Source: Cladophialophora immunda
Taxonomy: Eukaryota; Ascomycota; Eurotiomycetes; Chaetothyriales; Herpotrichiellaceae
Assembly: GCF_000835495.1 (NCBI RefSeq)
Contig: NW_015622542.1
Span: forward strand, 5,292,485-5,356,484
Direction of reading: 5' to 3'
DNA: 64,000 nucleotides
Numbering within the stretch: the stretch's first letter is position 1; the number at the start of each line of letters is the position of its first letter. This document shows positions 21,059 through 33,562 of the stretch, piece by piece. The translations under genes and the position numbers were made by a program. Under the pieces are notes generated by a model that saw only the letters and a program-made list of their open reading frames with translations, ran no database searches and was not told where the DNA came from.

Positions 21059-23760
21059 ATGGCACCAAAACCGACTTATGTACCTCCTCCAGGCTTGCGG
21101 ACACCGTTGGAAGACTTCAAGGATCTCGTGAATAGCAAGCATAACCTGCACCTTAGTGAGCATCTACCTTGATAAGCCCCACTCCAAGCTTCTGATTGTA
21201 TGTCGTGTTAGAAAGCTATGCCGACTTGCATAGATTCTCGGTGACGCGGTTGAATGACTTCTGGTTGACCGTATGGGAGTTTACGGGCGTCATAGCAACC
21301 GTCCCTCCTTCGAAGGTGAGCAGCTTCTAAGACTGAATCCATCGGAGACGGATGTTGAATCGTCCCTCTAGGCGATAGAGGATAGTGCTGCCATTGACCA
21401 ATTCCCGGTTTTCTTTGAAGGCGCTCAATTGAACTTCGCCCAGAATATCCTGGACCCGAAGTTCAACGGTCTGGCAGTCGTCAACATGAATGAAAGCAAC
21501 TCGTCGTCGCCTGAGGAGTATTCATGGGATGATCTTCGTGAACTCGTGCGACGTTATGCTGCCTCTCTCAGATCATCTGGCCTGCAGAGACAGGAAGTCG
21601 TGGCGTGTGAGAACAACCCCAGACCCATTGCTTGGAACGGATCATGCTTACGTCTTGGACAGTGGTTGGCTCTAACTGCATACGCTCTCTCGCATTGCTC
21701 CTTGCTACCACGGCATTAGGGGCGATTTTTGCTTCGTTTGCAACCGACATGGGCTCCAAGGTGCGTACCAAGCACCAAGTCTGCCAAAAGAGAGAAATTT
21801 ACAACGAGCGCTAGCTACTCAGTGACCGCCTTCAATTGTTGCAACCACGTCTTCTGTTTGCGGAGTCGACGTATGTATACAATGGCAAGTGCCATGACAT
21901 TTCTGACAAACTCGATCCATCTATACAGCATCTTCAAGAGAGTGGAGGGACTAAGGCCGTCATCATCGGCTCCAGAGAGAGCCTAAAGTCGGAAACGTCA
22001 GTTCCTACAAGGCATCCCGTCATTCCGATTGCAATTATTGACTAAGCGTAGTGTTTCCTTTGAGGAGTTCCTGTCCCATGATAGCGGCGCATCCGTGGAT
22101 TTTGTGCAAGTACCCTTTGGCACTCCAGCTGTCATTATGTTCTCGTCTGGAACGACAGGAACTCCAAAAGGGATAGTCCACTCACATGGGGTAAGCCTCC
22201 TCTCGGTGACTTTGAAACATGCCGGAGAAGAAAAGCTGATACATTCAAGGGTCTCGTCGTGAATGGTCGGAAAGAATACCTCCTTCACAACAACCTTGGT
22301 CCTGGGGATTTAGCCTATCAGTACACAAACGTGAGTCCTAGTTGTTAAATGTGGGCATCACGTTGGCACTTATAACCGCAAAACAGATTGGGTGGACGTT
22401 GTGGAACATCTCGATTCACGCTTTGTTTGTCGGAGCCGCGGTCATCTTGTACGATGGCAGTCCGTTCTACCCGTCGCCTGAATCGTTCTTAAAAGCGCTC
22501 TTTCATCTTAAGTAGGCCGAACGCTTCACCATGATCCGAGACACAGATGCTGATGGCAGCAGAGTTACTTCCTTCGGCGCTGGTCCACGCTACTATGCCG
22601 AACTTCAAAAGGCCAAAGTGAAGCCAAGTCAGTGTCTTACCCAATGCCATCGTACCAGCGAGCCGAAAGACTTCCTTGCCGCAGAGAGACTGACTCAATT
22701 CTGGTGACTTTGCAGGAAAATATTGTCGGAGCCTTCATTCTATCATTTCCACCGGAGCAGTCCTCACTCCAGCCCTGGCGGAATGGCTTGTCGAGGCGTT
22801 TGGGCCCGTCTGTCAGCTCTCAATGTCCGGCGGCACTGAGATCTGTGGCTCGTTCTTGCACGGTACCCGCTCTCTTCCCTCGTATGCGGGGGAGTTGGCG
22901 GTGAGGGGACTAGGTATGGACGTGGCCGTGTTTGGCGCGGACGGCAACGAGCTGCCCGACGGCGAAAGCGGTGAACTGGTCTGCCGGAAGCCATTCCCAA
23001 ACATGCCGGCCATGTTCTGGAATGACCCTGTCCGGAAGAGGTATTACGACTCATACTTTCAGGGGTTCTCACGTAAGTAATCAGAGAGTTTTGCTTCTGC
23101 CCATTCAGATGCTCACACGGCGATACTTAGACGTGTGGACACACGGCGATTTTGTCCGAGTTAACCCTCAGACGAAAGGCATCTATGTCCTTGGTCGAAG
23201 GTGAGTAGCACCTAAGTGACATAAGAATATGTGGTTTTATCACGCTCATCCTTACTGACGTTGCCGGGCACAGCGACGGGGTGCTGAATCCCTCTGGCGT
23301 GCGATTCGGCAGCGCCGAGATCTACAATGTTCTCGGCTCCGCGAGGTTTAGCGGTTTGATCGCAGACGCTATCGTCGTTGGGCAGCAGAGGCTCTCGGCC
23401 CCTTACTCGGATGCAGCTGAAAAAGTGGTACTTTTCGTCAAATGCACGCCCGCAGCAAATACAGGCACGCTCCGAGTCCGGGAGGACCTCGCAGCTGCAA
23501 TCCGCGAGCAAATTGCGCGGGATCTGAGTCGCAGACACGTGCCGGCCTACATATTCGAGACCGACGTGGTTCCTTACAATGCCAACGGGAAGAAGCTGGA
23601 GATCCAAGTCAGGGCCATTCTGTGCGAGGGCGAGGCCGCGTTGCGCAGGCTGAAGTTGACGCAGGATGAGCTCCTGCAGCTGCGCCGCTATGTGCCCTTT
23701 TATCAGATAGAGAAAGTCGTTTCGCAGCTTGCGCAAGCGGGCACTGGGGCAAAATTGTAG
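21059..23760 (+). CDS. Acetoacetyl-CoA-synthetase-like ligase with PTS1 signal
   Basis: A gene of about ten exons. Recognisable blocks in order are FWLTVWEFTGV, FFEGAQLNFAQNIL, TTALGAIFASFATDMG, the AMP-binding loop VIMFSSGTTGTPKGIVHSHG, IGWTLWNISIHALF, STGAVLTPALAEWL, MSGGTEICGSF and the C-terminal GVRFGSAEIYN and NANGKKLEI. This order is that of acetoacetyl-CoA synthetase. A frame change near 22000 is explained by a 55-bp intron with a GTCAGT donor (about 21996-22050), and a TAG at 22514 lies in an intron (about 22513-22562). The protein ends GTGAKL, a PTS1. Family knowledge: ATP + acetoacetate (or a related keto acid) + CoA gives the acyl-CoA. The divergent thiolase is the natural next step. 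Confidence 0.88.
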
Positions 23761-24171
23761 AGTGGCCACATAGTGTAACAGAGAAGCAGATTCAAAACCC
23801 AAGGGATGATTTTTAGTTAAGGGATATGCTAACATACTTCAGAAACCTACTGTGGGACGACTCATCGAGGCAAGGCTGAGAACATGTAAGAATTTCTCAT
23901 TTATCAGACTCTCGTCCACTCTTCGTAGAGTCAATATAGACCTTGTGGGAAAGCACAACTATCGTAAATTTGTCTCCTACACAGCGAAGCCAACTAGTCA
24001 GTCGGTCATGACTAGTCAGCTGACAACATTGCTCCTACAGGTCTTCATCACATGGAGTCAAAGGAGTGAAAGAGCCGACGAAACAGTACTGGGGTAATGT
24101 TGATGGTGGAAGCCGAAGGCTAGTATCAAATTCAGACACCTTGTCCCGTTCCTTCGCAGCTAATTTCGACA
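23761..24171. other. Convergent 3' spacer, nothing recognised
   Basis: 411 bp between the 3' ends of the ligase and the TRI12-type carrier. No gene or repeat is seen. Confidence 0.4.
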
Positions 24172-26231
24172 TCAAGCGCGCCTCTCTGTTCCTGTTTGGC
24201 GATCCCGTTTCGCATGCAGCTCTTCGACCGGAGCGTCGACCCGATAATTCATGGTTTTCTTCATGTCGCCAAGGAATAAACACGCGAGGCTGCCCAGGAG
24301 ACCAATTGGAGCTGCAATGATGAACACTACCCTGATCGAATCCGCGTATGCCTGCTGCAAGGCACTGAAGCCTTTAGCCATGATTTCCGGCGTGACGCCT
24401 GGGACTTTGGCTAGCGCGACTGCCTGACCCGCAGTCAATGCCTGGATGAAGGCTGGGATAGAAGAAACAGGAAGCCCTGAGGCCTCGGCGGCCGCTGTGA
24501 TATACTTCGGCAGGTAGTGTTTGATTCGCGTATTGAAAGCGGCCGTGAATATAGCAGTGAAGATAGCCACGCCAATGGCGCGTGCGGTTGTGGTCACCGC
24601 CGAGGCGGTCGCAAGGACTTTGTGCGGGACGACCAGCTGTGCGCCGCTGACAGTAAGAACCAGAGGGGCTCCAAAGCCTAGGCCGGCGACACAGGCAAAA
24701 GCAATGGCGTTGGTTGATTGACCTGGTTGAACAGTGGCAAGCCCTACCATGCCCGCGGTCATAATCACGTTGCCGAGCAGCAATGGCTCCCGAATAGTGC
24801 GAAAGCGAGTACTAGCGTAGCCCCAAGGAATCGTAGAAAGTAATGCTGGGATCCAAGCCGCTTGGGATCGAAGAACGACGAGAATGGGATCCGTTGTGAA
24901 GAGAATCTGAGACCTGTATACGACAGTAGTCAGCCTTTGTAAGTCCTTCTGGTAGAAGATGGGGGACTTACATGATAGGATAAAAAATAGCAAAGGCAAA
25001 TATACATAGGCCTTCAACAAAGATCAAGAATGCGCATAAGATAAATGTTCTCGCCTTCGCCTTGCCCTCGCGGAAGAGATCGTGGTGTACAATGCCGGTT
25101 GCAGTGCCCTTCCACTCGTAAACGCCGAAAGCGATCAGGCCGAAAATCCCAATGATTAGGGTGGAAAGTGTGCGAGCGTCGATCCAAGTATACTGACCGC
25201 CTCCTAGGCTAGTGCCGGTGAGGAACAAGGTGAGCCCGATCATAAGGAGGCCGCAACCGACGAGATCAAGATGCATGACTTTGTGCCAAAAGGGCAGATT
25301 GTCCAGCTCTGTGTGCCGCTTCGGAGGTCGATATGCGATCAGGAGCGAGATCATGTTGGTGCCCCACAGAGCCGCCTGAAACCACTATAACATCGAGCGT
25401 AAATGATATGCTGTATATCCGGGAAGCAGATCTGTTCAAGACTTACGTAGAAGTCACGCCAACCGCTATGCATATTGCGCTTAGTGAGTGCGCCGATTGT
25501 CAACGGCCCTACAACGGTGGCGAGGAGCGCTGAGGCGTTCATGGCCGCCTGTGCCACTGATGGCTTTGGTCAGTTGACTGTAAGAAGGTAAACAAAAGTG
25601 TGAAGATATGTTGAACTCACTAGGTCGCCATCGACGTGGAAGGATTTCCGCAGGCACCGCATAACCCAAAGGCACTGCAGCAAAGCCAAAGCCGATCAAG
25701 ATGCTTGCTCCAATCAGTCGGTAGATACTTTCTGACCCAGGAGCAATGCATGCCCCGATGAAGGCAATTGCGCAGGTGCCCACGAGGAGGAGCTTTCGGG
25801 CCTGGAAGGCGTCGGATGCGGTGGACAGGATAGGTCCTACCACTGCTTGGACCAGTGATAGAGCATTGACGACCCATGTCTGGGTGGTGGTATTGAGTAG
25901 GTCGGTTCCGATATAGGTCAACTGGTGATGGAGAAACACCGTCAAAGCCAGACACGGTGCACGCGGGGTGTTCACGTACCACTGCTGGAGGCCCCTGAAG
26001 CGCCAGGACCTGAGTGAAAACCAACAGGTTCATTGCTGCGAGGGCGATCCAAGTGCGTGCATGAAGCTCTGGCTCAACCTCTTCCTGTTCAAACGTGAGA
26101 TTACCTTGGTGTTGGTCGGAATACTCCTCCTCCTGGAGCTCAAATTCGTTCTGCGATTTGGATTCGGCAGACCAGGTGATCCCACCAGTATAGGGATCTA
26201 TGGGGACTGTAGTACCATTGAGAGCAGCCAT
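24172..26231 (-). CDS. MFS transporter, TRI12/DHA2-like
   Basis: The start at 26231 (cacaATGGCTGC, MAALNGTTVPID) is preferred over an upstream in-frame ATG at 26303 because of its context. An acidic N-terminal tail is followed by up to 14 hydrophobic segments in five or so exons. VPLGYAVPAEILPRRWRP marks the TRI12-type fungal efflux group, and VVLRSQAAWIPALLSTIPWGY and GVAIFTAIFTAAFNTRIKHY are typical of its second half. Family knowledge: plasma-membrane export of toxic or secondary metabolites, or siderophore-type transport. It is divergent from the fumarylacetoacetase-like gene over a promoter with two palindromes, so it is probably the second carrier of the catabolic cluster. Confidence 0.85.
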
Positions 26232-26676
26232 TGTGGGAGACTGTGATGCAGAGAGACAAATGTGAGAGGTGCCCAAGGTGGATATGCAGGAGTAAATACT
26301 CATGCGTGCTTAGTACGCGCACATAGGATTCGGTAAGCGTTTGCGTCGGTCCTAAGGAAAGGTTCAGGCAGAGAGACAGAAGACTTCAACAATTGAACTA
26401 CCAGGTCCAAATCTAGAATTCAACTGCATTGAATCCGGGGTGTTTTTCGGCGTGGGGAGCTCGGCCCGTCATCATATGCGATTTAGGGGAAAGCGACACG
26501 ACTCTAAACTATACGAGTTCTGTCGGCCCGAGATCAACGAGACGCAAGTTGACGACATTCAGCCTTGACACCAAGCCATTTGTGTAGGTTATTTTATACT
26601 GAACTGACCTCCCGATTCACCTACCATGGCTGCTCTGCAGCGCGATCGTTGACGGCGCACATGCATTCTGATCATC
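26232..26676. promoter_or_regulatory. Divergent promoter with two CGGNCCG sites
   Basis: TCGGCCCGT at 26461-26469 and a perfect TCGGCCCGA at 26523-26531. These are the rightmost copies seen in the window and may mark the right border of the co-regulated cluster. No gene is seen. Confidence 0.6.
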
Positions 26677-28209
26677 ATGGTTGCCGTCTCCTTTCCCGTA
26701 GTGATTCCGGAGGACAGCCCGTTCGGCCACTACAACATCCCCTTTGGAATATTCAGCACGCCACAAGGTGTTGGTCTTGGAGTTAGTATTTCATCCATGG
26801 TCTCCTTCATGCAAGCCCTACTAATGAGCCTGTGATACCCAGACCAAACCACGAGCTGGAGTGGCGCTCGGAGAGTTTGTCATCGAACTTCATGAGCTGG
26901 CTCAACACGGCGTATTCGATGCGCACCAGAAAACCTCAAAGATATTGAGACGTGTTTTCCTCGAGGTGGCCATGACATTCATTCTTCAGCTCCACTTATA
27001 GCGTTCTAATACTTGTCACCAGCCCTCGCTGAACTCGTTCGCTGCCTTGGAAGTCAACGAAAGGAGATGGGTCAGATTGGCAATGATCGAGAATGTCACT
27101 AGCGAAAAGTCAGTCCTCTTTACGGATCCAGGCCTGAACCAGAAAGCCTTCGTGCTTGGCCGCGACACGCAGATGCACCTACCTATGGACATCACCGACT
27201 ATACCGACTCGTTTTCATCTCTCATTCATGCCGAAAACGTAAGACTACCATTCTCTAGGAATGTCTCTTCACTCTAAATCATTCGTAGTCCCTGAAGCCC
27301 CTGGGACTTGACCTACCCCCGGCCTTCAAGCTCTATCCACTTGGATACAATGGCCGTCGCTCCTCCATCTTCCCATCAGGCCATCAGATCCATCGGCCAA
27401 GTGGATTCTTCATCAAAGAAGGCGAGACTCAGCCAGCGTTCCAAATATCGAGGCAGATCGATTTTGAGATCGAGCTTGGAGCCTTTATTTCGAAGCCAGT
27501 CCCCCATGGGAGGACAATCGACGCGAAGACTGCAGCAGATCATGTGTTCGGCTATGTTCTCCACAACGACTGGTCAGCCAGAGACATTCAGCCGTATGAG
27601 ATGCCTCCACTGGGGCCAATGCATTCCAAAGGCTTTATTACGACCATCTCACCCTGGATTGTGACTGTTGAAGCGCTGGCAAGTTGTTGCACTGGCCCGC
27701 CGACATCGAACACAACCCCAATCCATTCATCGCTCGTTACCGACGAGACGAGTCACGGTGTGTATGATATCGAGTTTGCAGCTTCGGTGGCTCGTAAGTA
27801 GTCACGATTTCTCTGTTTGAAAACAAAAGCTCAAGTCGCGATAGGTTGCGGCAATAGCCCCGTCGAGATTGTCCGGTCGAACTACCGCCATTCTTACTGG
27901 AGCATTCCGCAAATGATAGCGTACCAATCCTCAGGAGGTTGGGGTATCAATACAGGTGATCTGATAGCCAGTGGGACCATCTCATCTCCAGTGCCAGAGG
28001 TCAAGAAAGGACTCGGCACGTATGGGTGTCTGCTAGAGAGCTTTGCGCAGAAACATGAGCTGCCTGCAGTTGGCGGCAAATCCATGTCCTGGCTCGAGGA
28101 TGGGGATGAACTCACCATCCAAGGTTGGTTCAAGACCGCTGATGGTAGGAGATGTGGATTTGGCAAAGTGTCGGGCGTCGTGGTGCCGGGCCCGTCGTGG
28201 CCTTCGTAG
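26677..28209 (+). CDS. Fumarylacetoacetase-like hydrolase
   Basis: Exons 26677-26781, 26843-26965, 27023-27238, 27289-27793 and 27845-28209 give 437 residues, the length of true fumarylacetoacetases. N-terminal NIPFGIFSTP is typical. Active-site blocks are conserved: DITDYTDSFSSLIHAEN (metal Asp and catalytic His), DFEIELGAF (Glu pair) and HNDWSARDIQPYEMPPLGP (Asp, Arg), followed by the Lys in HSKGF; RSNYRHSYW and GDLIASGTISSP follow. Family knowledge: cleavage of fumarylacetoacetate to fumarate and acetoacetate in aromatic catabolism. Acetoacetate would feed the ligase at 21059-23760. No other homogentisate-pathway gene is adjacent, so the substrate may be an analogue. Confidence 0.9.
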
Positions 28210-29064
28210 AATGAAGTTCTACTGTCCTCTTCTGCAGGAATTTCATGGTCTTGGGCTTCATTACCGAGTCATACAGAATCCCCAGCTGCCTTACTGAGGA
28301 TATCGTAGATGAATGTGATGTGCTGAGTCTTTCCAGCGAAATCCCTCTGCTGGATATGTTGTGCATTATCCCTGAAAAGAGACACCAGGTCGAGTTGATG
28401 GAGCACGACGCGGCAGGAATCCGAACTACTATCTTTTAGTAGGTTGGGGGTCCTAGCTTAATTAGTTCTATCAAGTAATAAATACTCGGCTTGCGTCTAT
28501 GCTGGGGCTGGTAGGAGTCGATTCCTACCCTTGGTGACTCTCGACTCCTGAGTTGACATTCTGATTAGGCAGGCGACCGAGTCTCCGAGCATTAATGGTT
28601 CCCAAAAAAGCCGTCCTAACTGATGCAGAGCATGTCGCCGTAGCCATTGGTGCGTTGTAACCGCTCGAGCTGTGTGCCGGTGGTTGGTGTACTTCTCTTC
28701 CATTGGCAGGAGCTGCAAAGTGGCTGGATATAGCTTGTCGCAGATAGCATTTCGAGCTGACCGGTACGCTCGTTCCCCGAGCTCTGCCTGCTGTCTCGTC
28801 CCTCGAACTCTCTAACCCCTTTCCCTACGCTTTGTGGTTGAGCTTCTGCGTGGGTTAAGTGGTGGAATATCAATACCCAGGTCTCTCAAGCAATTGCGGC
28901 TGATTTGCGACATTTGTGTCAACGATGCACTGTAAAGATCTTCCACTACTGCCAGCGCTGTGTTTTGTAGAATAGTAGCACTATCTTGGGCGGCTTTCCG
29001 TCTCCGCTGGAGTCTTTCTCTAAAGTCGTCCTAGAGAGTCTATTTTCCAATTCTTATGCTGCCC
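28210..29064. other. Convergent spacer between the two gene clusters
   Basis: 855 bp between the 3' ends of the fumarylacetoacetase-like and hydantoinase genes. It contains a small hairpin (separate entry). I see no coding exon, palindromic operator or recognisable transposon part. Confidence 0.4.
28510..28529. repeat. Short perfect inverted repeat
   Basis: GGTAGGA and TCCTACC arms of 7 bp flank a 6-bp loop; the inner GGAGTCGA (28514-28521) also pairs with TCGACTCC at 28541-28548. It lies between convergent 3' ends. Its role is unknown. Confidence 0.6.
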
Positions 29065-30818
<1,754 letters not shown>

Positions 30819-31485
30819 CGCGTTTGATCTTCTGCCTAGTATGCGATGTCTGTGTATATAAGGACGGGTCAGCCAGTGGCAGCCAGGCCAAAAGACAGAG
30901 CAGCTCAGAATCAGAACAATCAGGAGCACCTGCAAGGAGCTCTGTGGTTGTTCGGTAGACAGCTTCCAGGCAACATATCGGAGGGCGTGTATCGGTCCAG
31001 CGTCGGCTGGGAGATATCATATCTCTTTCCGGCGTATTTGCGCGGCTCACCTCGCTAGCCATGGCCGGTACTAGCGCTGGCTTCATGCACGAGAGTCTAA
31101 GGTCGAATACCAAGAGATGACCCGGTTCGAGGCGAGCTTATCGAGGTCGGGATGCTGTCGCTCAAGACCGCATTGATAGAGCGGAAATATCCAAACGAGG
31201 CGCTGGAAGTTGTCGGCAGCGAATCAAAATCGAGGCTCAGCACCACACTTCGGCCAACGCGATTCGTTTGCCTGAAGGGTAGTGGGTACTGGCAGGCAGA
31301 ATGGTTGCGTCTAGCACCGCTCCTGCTGAGGCGACGACAGCAATAAGAGTTCTCCTCTAACTTCACAACCATCGTGGCTACTGAGCATCCCTTCCCATAG
31401 TACAAGTGATTCATTGTCGGCTCTCCCCAGCACCCCGGTGTCCGGCCCCTCGCTTTCTAGCGTACACCAAGATACGAACAACATT
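30819..31485. promoter_or_regulatory. Divergent promoter of hydantoinase and carbamoylase
   Basis: 667 bp between two divergent pathway genes. HGATAR-type GATA sites occur at 31138-31143 (TTATCG on + strand) and 31174-31179 (TGATAG), but two are about what chance gives in this length. A half-like TCGGTCCAG near 30991 is not a full palindrome. Confidence 0.4.
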
Positions 31486-32613
31486 ATGGCTCGTAAAATA
31501 GTGGTCGCAGCTGCCCAACTGGGGGCTGTACACATCGACACTCCCCGCAAGGCCGTGATCGACCGTATGCTGGTCTTGATGAAAGAAGCAGTGTCCAAAG
31601 GAGCGCAATTGGTGGTCTTTCCAGAGACCGCCCTTACGACCTTCTTTCCTCGGTTTCTGATCGACGACAAGGAAGTGCTCGATTCCTTTTTCGAGCACGG
31701 TGCCGATCTGACTCAGTCGCCGAATCTGAAGATCCTGCTTGACGAAGCCCACCGACTCGACGTTGATATTTCGGTTGGTTTCGCCGAGCGAACCCCTGAA
31801 GGAAAAGGCTTCAACACTTGCATTTACTATTCCGGGTCCCAGAGCAGGATTCTTAGCAAATATCGCAAGACTCATGTGCCAGGCACGTTCGAGCCCTTTC
31901 CAAATCCAGACGCCATCAACCAGCTGGAAAAGAGATATTTTGAGCCAGGCAACCTCGGATTCAAGGCCTTCCGCGTGCCGGGACTGCTTCCCGATGCTTT
32001 GAAGAAGGAAACAGCTGGTGGCCCCCCGTCGCGCGAGCTTGAAGGGAAAGGCGATCCTATCATGGGAATGATGATTTGTAACGACCGACGGTGGCCAGAG
32101 TCATGGCGGTGCTACGGCCTCCAAGGTGTCGAAGTCGTCATGGTCGGCTACAACACCCCGTCGTTCAGTCCAGATCTTGTCAGCTCGCTAGGTCCCAAAA
32201 ATGAGGTCGACGGCGAGAAGGAAGCCCTTTACCATCATCAACTCGTGTTGAAAGCCAACAGCTATATGAATAGTTGTTTCTCCATCGCCGCTGCTCGGGC
32301 AGGGCGTGACGACGGGAAATACCCTTTGATTGGGGGTAGTTGCATCGTGGACTCGGAGGGACATATTAGAGCAGAATCAAAGACGACGGATGATGAAGTT
32401 GTCGTGGCCGAAATCGACCTGGAAGAGGCCCGTCAGGGTAAAGAAAAGGTATGTAACAACCCTCCATTGCGCTGTGAGTATTGCATGCTGAGATCATAAA
32501 AGCTCTTCGACTTCCACAGACATCGACGGATCGAAGCGTACGGAATCATCCCAAGTCAAACCGGGGTTGTCGAGCCTCCTTTCCTGTCCCAAAAGGAAGA
32601 ATTGCCTAATTGA
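31486..32613 (+). CDS. N-carbamoyl-D-amino acid amidohydrolase-type nitrilase-family enzyme
   Basis: Two exons (31486-32448 and 32503-32613) give 357 residues. The nitrilase triad is visible: Glu47 in VVFPETALTTFFPR, Lys128 in YRKTHVPGTFEP and Cys198 in MMICNDRRWPES. The TALTTFFPR block, ICNDRRWPE, GYNTP and the C-terminal FDFHRHRRIEAYG closely follow bacterial D-carbamoylases, in which the glutamate is also residue 47. An extra stretch of roughly 25 residues (about 166-191) separates the Lys and Cys blocks relative to those enzymes. Family knowledge: N-carbamoyl-D-amino acid + H2O gives the D-amino acid, NH3 and CO2. Its genomic partners complete the hydantoin route. A beta-ureidopropionase role is less likely from these motifs. 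Confidence 0.92.
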
Positions 32614-32764
32614 AGCTCTTCAAGGTCTTGAGAGAGAACGAAGAAATCCAGTTTCTCTTCTTACCCCTTCAGTTCCAACCGAAGAAATAGATGTCCAAGC
32701 TAGAACGGAAGAAGACTCTTTTATTCCTCTAAAGTACTCATCTCGAGTGAAGTTCGGAGGTCGC

Positions 32765-33562
32765 TTACATCCAATCCTGTCCGCGTGCTGCTCTTGCCTC
32801 CCTCGAACCTCTGTATAGACCTGCCCTGGGCGTCTTCAGTCCCTCTCGCACCATGCCTACGAGCAGGTGAACCCCAATCGTCACTCCATCAATAACAGCC
32901 ACGTCGTCACCAACATCGCTTTCACATCTGGCTTTCATTTCCGTCATGCCAGCACATCCCAACAGCACACAATCGGCTCCCTTTTCCTTCAGCCGACTCG
33001 CCGCTTGACCCATGCCTTGCAGGACCTCGCTCTGTGGTCGTGACTCCAGCTCCAGCACGCTCAGTCCGACGGATTCGCAGCCAACCGAGAAGAAATCCAA
33101 GCCGTATGACCGCACGGCATTCTCCTGCATTCGCTGGCTCTTCACATTGTTGGCCACCACTCCGAAACGTCCACCGAGCATTCGGGCTGTGTACAATGAA
33201 GCCTCCATGATGCCAATCACGGGACCTGGTACCTCCTCGCGCAAGGCGTCGATCAGCGGATGGGCACTGAAGCACGCCACGAGAAATGCATCGAACTGGT
33301 GAGCAATTGGTACGATGGCTCGTGTGGCCGCGTCGGTCGAGATGGCCGCGTCCAGGTATCCCTCGATGGCTGAGGGGGCCGGACGAGGTGAAGTGAAGCC
33401 AGTGACAGTGACGTTGACCGGCAAAGTGTTTGCAAGTGATTGGAGGCAGTTCTCTGTCATGAACTTGGTGCCATTCGGATTGACGAGCAGAATTTTGACC
33501 TCTTTGGTAGATTTGCCCGCGACTTTGGGGAGGCTGGTGCTGGTGCTGGTGCTGTCCGCCAT
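32765..33562 (-). CDS. Asp/Glu/hydantoin racemase family protein (Dcg1-like)
   Basis: A single exon of 265 residues. A Ser/Thr-rich start is followed by VKILLVNPNGTKFMTENCL, the first strand of the family. The two catalytic cysteines are in LVACFSAHP (about residue 95) and LLGCAGMTE (about 200), and GVVANNVKSQRM lies between. Family knowledge: bacterial members racemise 5-substituted hydantoins through two Cys acid-base residues; the yeast homologue is DCG1. It lies 151 bp from the 3' end of the carbamoylase gene (tail to tail) and is divergent from the UNC93-like gene. Inference: it supplies the D-hydantoin enantiomer to the hydantoinase. Confidence 0.9.
   Translation of the reverse strand: MADSTSTSTSLPKVAGKSTKEVKILLVNPNGTKFMTENCLQSLANTLPVNVTVTGFTSPRPAPSAIEGYLDAAISTDAATRAIVPIAHQFDAFLVACFSAHPLIDALREEVPGPVIGIMEASLYTARMLGGRFGVVANNVKSQRMQENAVRSYGLDFFSVGCESVGLSVLELESRPQSEVLQGMGQAASRLKEKGADCVLLGCAGMTEMKARCESDVGDDVAVIDGVTIGVHLLVGMVREGLKTPRAGLYRGSREARAARGQDWM

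Noticed and set aside
21990..22050. Apparent frameshift in the acetoacetyl-CoA-synthetase-like gene
   Set aside because: A 55-bp intron with a GTCAGT donor and a tag acceptor joins LKSET to VSFEEFL in frame, so no lesion is needed.
22513..22562. In-frame TAG stop in the same ligase gene
   Set aside because: It lies in a 50-bp intron (GTAGGC donor, cag acceptor) whose removal gives FHLNRVTSFG, the length expected for the family.
1..28209. Classical secondary-metabolite biosynthetic cluster
   Set aside because: No PKS, NRPS, terpene synthase or prenyltransferase is present; the enzymes are degradative in type.
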